64,000 nucleotides of DNA, taken from the NCBI GenBank assembly GCA_041748655.1, contig JBGTCV010000107.1, positions 62,001 through 126,000 of the forward strand. The letters are read 5' to 3'. Each line of letters opens with the position of its first letter. Within the stretch, counting starts at the first letter, position 1. Shown here in pieces: positions 58,744 to 64,000 of this stretch. The stretch comes from Leptofilum sp041748655 (lineage in GTDB: Bacteria; Chloroflexota; Anaerolineae; Promineifilales; Promineifilaceae). The position numbers and the translations under genes are program-made. The notes beneath the pieces were generated by a model. The model was not told where the DNA came from. It was given only the letters and a program-made list of their open reading frames with translations, and did no database searches.

Positions 58744-59024
58744 GAAAAACGAGCTCTCTGCGCCTCAGCGCCTCTACGTTAAATTACTTTATACGAGGAG
58801 ACGACATGAGCGATGGCACACCACGATGAATGAAAATCAACAGACTTGTGGTAAGCGCAGCCGAACCATTTCGCAGATAAAATCTTTTCAATCTGCGAAA
58901 TCTTTGATTATTCTTGCTCACTGTACAAGAATTTCACTGATAACGTACTAATTTCTCTGTGTAACTCTGTGTCTTCTCTGCGTAACTCTGTGTTCCGTTT
59001 TTTATTTTCAGGACAGGTCATTGT
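58744..59024 (+). other. Intergenic region with repeats and a seven-codon frame
   Basis: GAGGAG followed by a seven-codon frame MSDGTPR (58806-58829), then GCAGATTT and CTGTGTAACTCTGTG repeats (about 58875-59000). A 41-codon frame from 58824 runs through the repeat and is probably not a gene. No promoter recognised. Confidence 0.4.
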
Positions 59025-60353
59025 ATGAAATTAAACAGCATGGTGCTTTTACTGGTCACGGTTTGGTTGACAGCCTGCTCACCGGGTGGGGCAGAACCAG
59101 GGTTAGAGGAAACGGCCGTTTCCACCCCGCCAATCCATCTCGATGCTCAATCCTACGCCGATGCCCAGGGCATTAGCCTGGAAGAAGCATCGCGTCGTCT
59201 GGCATTGCAAGAGAGCATTGGCGAATTGGGCGCCAGCCTGGAAGCCAACGAAGCTGACACGCTTGCTGGGCTGTGGATTGAGCATGAACCGGCGTACAAG
59301 GTGGTGGTGGCCTTTGTGAGAAATGAGGGGGAAGGGGTGCTACGGCCGTATCTCCAAACCTACCCCGCCCTGGCCGATGTCATCGAAATTCGCTCGGCCC
59401 AATACACCCTGGCCGAACTGGAAGCCGCCCAACGGGAGGCATTTCGCATTGTGGAACAGCTCGGTCCCGTCTCAATTGCTGGCGGCGTGGATGTGATGCG
59501 CAATCAGGTCTTTTTAACGGTGGCCAACCCCGAACTGTTTTTGCAGGCCGTAGCTGATGCCGGTTACGAGCTGCCGCCGATGGTGGTCGTAGAACCCATC
59601 GACCCCGACAACATCCCCGCCAGCAACGCAGGCGGCCTGGATGAATACACCGGGGCAGATGGCCAGACGATTTACTTCCCGCGCCAGGCACCGGCTGTAG
59701 CCGGTATGGATGCCTTAATGGAAGGAACCCTCGTTCTGGATGACAACGGCTGCCTGCGCGTGCAGTATGAAAGCGTTTTCCTGGCCGAAGCGCCGGTCAT
59801 CATCTGGCACTACGATTTTTCGCTGGCAGTTGAGGGCGAGGAAATTACAGTGCTGAATGGCGACGGTGAACCGGTCGGCCGTGTGGGTGAGTGGACGCGC
59901 CTGGGCGGCGGTGGTGGGCGTACGCTTGCTGAGCCGGAAATGCCCGAAGCGTGCCCTGGCCCGTACTGGATTTTAGGTGACATCGAAACATTAGCCGAGC
60001 AGGCCATTCCCGACATTTATCTCCAGCCTGCTGGAGGCGCGATTTATTATTATCAATCAAAAGCAGCGGCTGATACCGGCACCATTCATGGCACGCTTCT
60101 CATCGACTCTCTCGACTGCTTCCGCGTGGATGGCTACGCTATTTTGTGGCCACCCAACATCTGGCCCGATGAGGACGCCGACCCGCTGGAAATGGTGTAC
60201 CGCAAAGATGGCGTTGAGGCGGTGATGTTCACGCTTGGCGATGAGGTAACGCTGCCCGGCAGCGAAAAGACAGCAGAAGATTACCGCTTCTTCAACAACA
60301 AAGTGGCCTGCCCCGGCCCGTTCTGGGGCGTGGCTGCTCTTTCGCCAGAATAA
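59025..60353 (+). CDS. Lipoprotein resembling a streptogrisin/alpha-lytic protease prodomain
   Basis: 442 residues: signal and lipobox WLTACSPG near residue 19. Residues about 40-190 read like the prodomain of S1E proteases: YADAQGISLEEASRRLALQESIGELGASLEANE, TLAGLWIEHEPAYKVVVAFVRNEGEGVLRPYL, IEIRSAQYTLAELEAAQREAFRIVEQL. No His-Asp-Ser protease domain follows; instead come two beta-rich segments, each with a CPGPYW or CPGPFW motif. It may be an inhibitor- or sensor-like lipoprotein that has lost the protease. The prodomain call is by resemblance. Confidence 0.65.
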   Translation: MKLNSMVLLLVTVWLTACSPGGAEPGLEETAVSTPPIHLDAQSYADAQGISLEEASRRLALQESIGELGASLEANEADTLAGLWIEHEPAYKVVVAFVRNEGEGVLRPYLQTYPALADVIEIRSAQYTLAELEAAQREAFRIVEQLGPVSIAGGVDVMRNQVFLTVANPELFLQAVADAGYELPPMVVVEPIDPDNIPASNAGGLDEYTGADGQTIYFPRQAPAVAGMDALMEGTLVLDDNGCLRVQYESVFLAEAPVIIWHYDFSLAVEGEEITVLNGDGEPVGRVGEWTRLGGGGGRTLAEPEMPEACPGPYWILGDIETLAEQAIPDIYLQPAGGAIYYYQSKAAADTGTIHGTLLIDSLDCFRVDGYAILWPPNIWPDEDADPLEMVYRKDGVEAVMFTLGDEVTLPGSEKTAEDYRFFNNKVACPGPFWGVAALSPE

Positions 60354-60355
60354 AA

Positions 60356-60408
60356 GTAGCCGCGGTTTCTTACCGCGCCGTTTTTACGCGGTAAGAAACC
60401 GCGGCTAC
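60356..60408. terminator. Bidirectional terminator with 22-bp perfect stem
   Basis: GTAGCCGCGGTTTCTTACCG and two further bases pair perfectly with the sequence ending GGTAAGAAACCGCGGCTAC; loop ccgttttta. It lies between convergent genes; T-runs are weak, so it may also be a repeat element. Confidence 0.7.
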
Positions 60409-60412
60409 AGAT

Positions 60413-62650
60413 TTAGAGCAATTGGCTGACCAAAAAGTTGAGGATGTTGCCGTAGCCGCGCCGCACAAAGTTGGGCCAGCCATCACCTGGCACCAGCGGC
60501 GGGAAGGTGGAAGCACCCTCTTCGTTGAACCGATTGTTGATCCCCGTGCCGTCCCACAAAATATCGGCCGTGGGAATGCCCAAATCGCGCACAAACGGGT
60601 CAGCATCGTACCCATTGTTTTCGTAAATGTTATCCCGTACCCAGTTGTTTTCCGGCAGCGGCCCGATGTCGATTTCATTCACGTCAAATGCGCCGGTGCT
60701 GGTGAGGCTGAAGACCGCCACGCCGGTGGTTTTGTTGTCGCGGATGACGTTGTTGTACACCTCGGCGTTGTCGGTGGCCAGCAGCAGAATGCCCACACCA
60801 GACGGGGCAATCCCGGCGATGGCTCCGGGCGGGGCGAAGTTTTCCTGGTTGTTGTTTTCGGTGATATTGTCGTACACCACCGTGTTGGCCGAAATTTTGG
60901 AGGTGAGCTGGGGCAATAGCACCACAAAAATACCGACGGTGTTGTCGTAGACGTGGTTGTTGTAGATTTCGCCGTTTATGGTGTTTTCCAGTTCGATCCC
61001 CAGCACGTTGCCGTATACCACGCTGTCCCGCACGATGACGTTTTCACATTGCCCGGCGTAGATCCCCGCATCATCCACCCCGGTCACTTCGACGCGCTCC
61101 ACCAGCACATCGGTGCTGCGCACGGGGTAGACGCCGTAGGTGCCCACGTTTTCGGCGAAGATGTCGTGGAAATGGACGCCCGTCACCCCTTCCACCAGCA
61201 CGCCGTTGTCGGTGTAGTTGCGCACGTGCAGGTTGCCTACGGTGAAGCTGTTGCCAGAGGCGATGACCGCTTCAGTGAGCACCCCTTCGCCGTCGAAAAT
61301 GGGCCACTCACCGGCGTCGTTGGGAATGCCAACCAGGGTGATGTTGTTGATGTCGATGACGACGCGCTCGTGGTAGATGCCGTACGGAATTTCGATGGTG
61401 TCACCGGGGCGGGCGCGATCAACGGCCGTTTGAACACTTTCCCCAGCCTGCACCACAAGCGTCGTCGGTTCCCGGTCGCCCAGATCAATGCCGCTGTCGT
61501 CCCCCACGTTATGCGCTGCCACCTCGGCGCGGGCCGGGTTTTCGACTGATTGGATGATGGGCAGACCGGAAGGAACGGCCGTTGGCACCGCAGGCAAATT
61601 GCTCTCATCCGTCAGGGCGTACAGGAAGGCAACCAGATCGAGCCGTTCCTGGTCTGTTAGTTCAAATCCCTGCACAAAGACATCCACATTTTCCTGCCCG
61701 TGCAGGCGGCCACCGCCGTCGGCGTAAAAATCAACCACATCTTCCAGCGTGGCCAGTGAGCCGTTGTGCATGTAGGGTGCAGTCAGGGCGATGTTGCGCA
61801 GCGAGGGTACCTTGAACGCCCCCACCAGTCCATCGGCCACCACGCCCGCCCGGCCCGGATCCTCGCTGGGCACGCCGACGACGCGGAAAGTGTCGGTGGC
61901 GAAGGTGGGGGCGGTGTGGCATTCAAAGCAGCGGGTTGCTCCGGAGCGGAACAGGGCCAGGCCGCGCCGCTGGCTGGGCGTCAGGGCATCGACGTTGCCT
62001 GCGGCGTACTGGTCGAACGGGCTGTTGTTGGTGATGAGACTGCGCTGGAAGGCCGCCAGGGCGTTTTCGATGTTGGCCAACGTGACGCCGTCGTCGAAGG
62101 CGGCGTTGAACAGCGTCTGGTATTCGCCAATGGCGGCGACTTCAGCCACCAGCGCGGCGGTATCGGCCACGCCCATTTCGTCCGGGTGGGTGAGGGGGAT
62201 TTCGGACTGGGCTTCGAGCGAATCGAGACGGCCGTCCCAGAACAAATTCTGCGCATAGCCAACATTCCACAGGCCGGGGGTGTTGCGGGTTTGTTCAACC
62301 CCGTTGGGGCCGATGGCATGGATACGGCCGTCGCTAAAACCTAAATCGGGCTGGTGGCAGCTGGCGCAGGCGATGTCGTTGTTAGCGGAGAGTACCGGAT
62401 CGAAGAAGAGGAGGTTGCCCAAATCAACTTTGGCGTCGGTGGTGGGGTTTACGGCCGTTTCATTCAGCGGCGGGAATTCACGCTGGAGGCCAGTGTAGGA
62501 TGGCTGTACGCTGCTGGCTCCTGCGCCATGATTGTCGCCCACGTCGGGGTCGGTTTGGGGCGGGACGATGGCGGCGACGATAAAGATAAGCAGCAGCAGC
62601 CCGATCAGGACGCCAAAGATGCGAACGATCCATTTCAGAACAGTGGCCAT
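60413..62650 (-). CDS. Diheme cytochrome c peroxidase (MauG/CCP-like) fused to a beta-helix domain
   Basis: 745 residues. N-terminal signal anchor (IVRIFGVLIGLLLLIFIVAAI), then a di-haem peroxidase: CASCHQPDLGFSDGR near 98, RNTPGLWNV, FWDGRLDSLEAQ, CFECHTAPTFA near 244, and SLRNIALTAPYMHNGSLATLEDVVDFYADGG. From about residue 395 the protein becomes a right-handed beta-helix of the NosD/pectate-lyase kind (GESVQTAVDRARPGDTIEIPYGIYHERVVID, then Asn-Asn-Val ladders such as VYNNVIRDNKTTGVAVF). The fusion puts a redox haem enzyme on a carbohydrate-binding or -cleaving scaffold outside the cell. GAGGAG precedes ATG 62650. Confidence 0.82.
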   Translation of the reverse strand: MATVLKWIVRIFGVLIGLLLLIFIVAAIVPPQTDPDVGDNHGAGASSVQPSYTGLQREFPPLNETAVNPTTDAKVDLGNLLFFDPVLSANNDIACASCHQPDLGFSDGRIHAIGPNGVEQTRNTPGLWNVGYAQNLFWDGRLDSLEAQSEIPLTHPDEMGVADTAALVAEVAAIGEYQTLFNAAFDDGVTLANIENALAAFQRSLITNNSPFDQYAAGNVDALTPSQRRGLALFRSGATRCFECHTAPTFATDTFRVVGVPSEDPGRAGVVADGLVGAFKVPSLRNIALTAPYMHNGSLATLEDVVDFYADGGGRLHGQENVDVFVQGFELTDQERLDLVAFLYALTDESNLPAVPTAVPSGLPIIQSVENPARAEVAAHNVGDDSGIDLGDREPTTLVVQAGESVQTAVDRARPGDTIEIPYGIYHERVVIDINNITLVGIPNDAGEWPIFDGEGVLTEAVIASGNSFTVGNLHVRNYTDNGVLVEGVTGVHFHDIFAENVGTYGVYPVRSTDVLVERVEVTGVDDAGIYAGQCENVIVRDSVVYGNVLGIELENTINGEIYNNHVYDNTVGIFVVLLPQLTSKISANTVVYDNITENNNQENFAPPGAIAGIAPSGVGILLLATDNAEVYNNVIRDNKTTGVAVFSLTSTGAFDVNEIDIGPLPENNWVRDNIYENNGYDADPFVRDLGIPTADILWDGTGINNRFNEEGASTFPPLVPGDGWPNFVRRGYGNILNFLVSQLL

Positions 62651-62681
62651 GGGTTTCTCCTCTTCACGCAAGTTGATAGTG

Positions 62682-62807
62682 GTTGGTTGCTAGTTGTTAG
62701 CGAATTGTACCAGCAACTGGCGGTGCGTAACCAGAAATTGTTTGGGGGGGTGAAGGGGGGCAAGGTGACAGGGGAACCAGCCACCAGCCGCTAACAACCA
62801 ATCCTAT
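62682..62807. repeat. GTTAGCG/CGCTAACAACC inverted repeat
   Basis: GGTTGGTTGCTAGTTGTTAG near 62682 is mirrored by CCAGCCGCTAACAACCAATC near 62785 in the gap between two cytochrome genes. Confidence 0.55.
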
Positions 62808-63184
62808 TCGAGGGTTAGCAGGTAAGCCACGACCCCATCGATCTCTTCACCGGTGAGGGTTTTGCCCAGGGTGGCGGGCATGAGGTTGCCGTACCCTTCT
62901 ACCAGGTAGGCGTCTGGTCGCATGATGGCGGTGAGCAGGTAGGTGGTGGCATCTTGCCCCGCCACGCGGCTGCCTGCCTGGCTGGCGATGCCCGCTAACG
63001 AAGGGCCAACGATGATGGTGTCTGGCGATGTGCTGTGGCAAGCACCACATTCCCGCGAGAAGACCTGCCTGCCCAATTGGGCCTGGGGGCTGAGCGTGGG
63101 AGTGGAGGTGGCAACGGCCGTTTCACCACACGCCCCAAAAAAAAGCAGGCTTAAAAGAAGGCAAAGTTTGGCAGGGAAAGACAT
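62804..63184 (-). CDS. Cytochrome c lipoprotein
   Basis: 126 residues: lipobox LLFFGACGE near residue 19, then one class I cytochrome c domain with CGACHSTSPDTIIVGPSL (haem) and YGNLMPATLGKTLTGEEIDGVVAYLLTL, whose Met is the probable sixth ligand. It would carry electrons at the outer membrane face, plausibly to the diheme peroxidase encoded just downstream. Confidence 0.88.
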   Translation of the reverse strand: MSFPAKLCLLLSLLFFGACGETAVATSTPTLSPQAQLGRQVFSRECGACHSTSPDTIIVGPSLAGIASQAGSRVAGQDATTYLLTAIMRPDAYLVEGYGNLMPATLGKTLTGEEIDGVVAYLLTLE

Positions 63185-63196
63185 AGTGGAGAGGGA

Positions 63197-63264
63197 GTAA
63201 TTGGGTAATTAGGCAATTAGGTAATTAGGTAATTGAGCGATCAATTACTCAATTACTCAATTAC
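63197..63264. repeat. GGTAATTAGG/CAATTACTCAATTAC inverted repeat
   Basis: Five GTAATTnnG phrases followed by three CAATTACT units; a hairpin between genes, same family as 35845-35893. Confidence 0.82.
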
Positions 63265-63267
63265 AAT

Positions 63268-63501
63268 TTAAGGGCCGAACATATCCAACACTGGGGCATA
63301 AAAACAGCGGCAGCCGTCGCCGTGGGAGCAGCCTTCCAGCGGCAGTTCCGGGACTTTGTCGAAGTCGTAGGCTCCTTCGGCGGCGCGGCAGACGGGGCAG
63401 CAATCCCGGTTGGCCATGATGCGTACGCGGGTGGCCAGCCCATTTCTGATATTTTCCAGCGCCTTTTTTTGCTCGGCGCGTTTGACAACGTCTGCGTCCA
63501 T
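63268..63501 (-). CDS. Small Cys-rich (zinc-binding) protein
   Basis: 77 residues: a helical start (KRAEQKKALENIRNGLATRVRI) and a CCPVCRAAEGAYDFDKVPELPLEGCSHGDGCRCFYAPVL cluster compatible with one zinc site. The C-P-x-C...C-R-C arrangement resembles the C-terminal tail of phage Mu F-like proteins, but no phage genes are near. Function unknown. Confidence 0.65.
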   Translation of the reverse strand: MDADVVKRAEQKKALENIRNGLATRVRIMANRDCCPVCRAAEGAYDFDKVPELPLEGCSHGDGCRCFYAPVLDMFGP

Positions 63502-63522
63502 GAAATAGTCCTTAAGAAAGCT

Positions 63523-63550
63523 GTGGGTCTATTTTTAAAAATAGACCCAC
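63523..63550 (-). terminator. Perfect 28-nt palindrome, probable terminator
   Basis: GTGGGTCTATTTTT and AAAAATAGACCCAC are exact reverse complements. It sits downstream of the L,D-transpeptidase gene and upstream of the small Cys-rich gene. Confidence 0.7.
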
Positions 63551-63614
63551 GAATTTGTAATGTGTAGCCTGCGGGATTTTACGGGTAAGCCGCAGGGATG
63601 GCAAGCGATGTGCT

Positions 63615-64000
63615 CTATTCCTCAACAAAAACCCAGGTGCCAGGATTTTCGTCGGTGGCGTCTGCGATACGCGCCCCCTCTTCAAAGAACGGATCGGCCC
63701 AGTTAAAGAACCAGTTCGCGTCGTGCGGGCTCAGGTTGACGCAGCCCGCGCTGCGCACCGAGCCAAACAGATCGTGCCAGTACGAGCCGTGCAGCGCCTG
63801 ATCCTGGTTGAAGTACATAATCCAGGGAACATTGGCCAGGCTGTAGGGGGGGATGGAATCTTGCCAGCGCATGGGGCCAACGCGCAGCTTGGCGTAGATG
63901 CGGTACAAACCGGTAAAGGTGGGATAGGCCCGCCGACCAGTTGCCGCCAGACTGGCGTATACGGCCGTATCCCCCTCATAAGCCACCACCGTCTGTTCGC
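63615..64000 (-). CDS. L,D-transpeptidase (YkuD domain), partial at right edge
   Basis: The C-terminal 128 residues are present and the frame remains open to the window end. The YkuD active-site motif is seen: HGSYWHDLFGSVRSAGCVNLSPHDANWFFNW, with catalytic Cys and two His. These enzymes cross-link or modify the cell wall or its lipoproteins outside the membrane. GTWVFVEE ends the protein. Confidence 0.85.
   Translation of the reverse strand, partial: EQTVVAYEGDTAVYASLAATGRRAYPTFTGLYRIYAKLRVGPMRWQDSIPPYSLANVPWIMYFNQDQALHGSYWHDLFGSVRSAGCVNLSPHDANWFFNWADPFFEEGARIADATDENPGTWVFVEE

Larger units (their letters stand above)
32..63968. repeat. Dispersed highly iterated palindrome ACGGCCGT
   Basis: The self-complementary octamer ACGGCCGT occurs about 100 times by my eye count, roughly one per 640 bp on average; a random 8-mer would appear about once. 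It lies in genes in all frames (encoding Thr-Ala-Val, Asn-Gly-Arg or Arg-Pro) and in intergenic DNA. It is usually flanked by A on the left and T on the right. First copy 32-39, last 63961-63968. Copies are absent from long stretches, notably about 47.0-52.8 kb, 41.2-44.9 kb and 16.2-19.5 kb. The behaviour recalls HIP1 (GCGATCGC) of cyanobacteria; the function is unknown. Confidence 0.95.

Noticed and set aside
58806..58829. Seven-codon frame with GAGGAG as a regulatory leader peptide
   Set aside because: No codon bias towards an amino acid, no terminator after it, and the following gene is not biosynthetic.
1..64000. tRNA or rRNA genes
   Set aside because: I looked for GGTTCRANNCC-type T-arms and conserved rRNA segments and saw none; a covariance-model scan would be needed for certainty.

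Overview
The window looks like a chromosomal segment of an uncultured or poorly studied Chloroflexota bacterium (Anaerolineae/Ardenticatenia-like). This is an inference from gene content and style: large MalT/BTAD regulators, a fused 2-oxoacid dehydrogenase E1, an EMO-like Fe-S oxidoreductase, AraA/AraD with an FGGY kinase and a Ggu/ChvE-type sugar transporter, PMT-type glycosyltransferases, and mid-50s G+C judged by eye. No rRNA, tRNA, CRISPR array or complete insertion sequence was found. Two traits run through the whole window. The self-complementary octamer ACGGCCGT occurs about 100 times (about one is expected), inside genes and between them. Almost every intergenic gap also carries short repeat 'phrases' or inverted repeats from about ten families; some of these lie in frame inside genes.

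Layout. 1-5.6 kb: fused E1 dehydrogenase (cut by the left edge), a lipoprotein and a membrane Fe-S oxidoreductase, all on the minus strand. 5.7-9.1 kb: clan GH-A glycosidase and GT39 glycosyltransferase; the latter contains four repeat insertions. 9.2-14.7 kb: frameshifted RHH antitoxin, then a minus-strand trio (BTAD regulator, D-cysteine desulfhydrase-like enzyme, GNAT). 14.8-21.2 kb: HTH regulator plus hydrolase, small membrane protein, secreted GH13 amylase with CBM20, MarR regulator with a palindromic operator, hydrolase. 21.3-23.4 kb: Mg/Co-chelatase locus in which the AAA+ and VWA parts are joined by an A-AAA-AAG slippery site, a likely programmed -1 frameshift. 23.5-28 kb: toxin-antitoxin debris, two GDPD paralogues, Nudix, a Tat-signal remnant, an MBL-fold protein, a beta-propeller. 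28.4-30.4 kb: aroH-aroF operon preceded by a promoter, a leader peptide with seven consecutive Tyr/Phe codons, and a terminator. This is a textbook attenuator layout. 30.5-36.4 kb: methyltransferase, YwbE-like protein, transposase fragment, NAT, LigT, GNAT, MenH-like hydrolase, chromate transporter, hypothetical. 36.5-46.3 kb: arabinose-type operon (binding protein, ATPase, permease, kinase, araD, araA) with a divergent LacI repressor and matching operators. 46.4-57.1 kb: enoyl-CoA hydratase and a restriction-type defence locus (giant methyltransferase, PLD-SNF2 helicase, truncated nuclease fragment) bracketed and penetrated by a 15-bp repeat. 57.2-64 kb: polytopic membrane protein, lipoprotein resembling a protease prodomain, diheme peroxidase fused to a beta-helix, cytochrome c lipoprotein, small Cys-rich protein, and an L,D-transpeptidase cut by the right edge.

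The strongest candidates for something undescribed are the Phe/Tyr leader-peptide attenuator (about 30.19-30.38 kb), the chelatase frameshift (22,265-22,271), the ACGGCCGT iterated palindrome, and the repeat-invaded coding sequences. Several genes have a TATAAT-like box ending 6-9 nt before ATG, which suggests leaderless transcription is common here.
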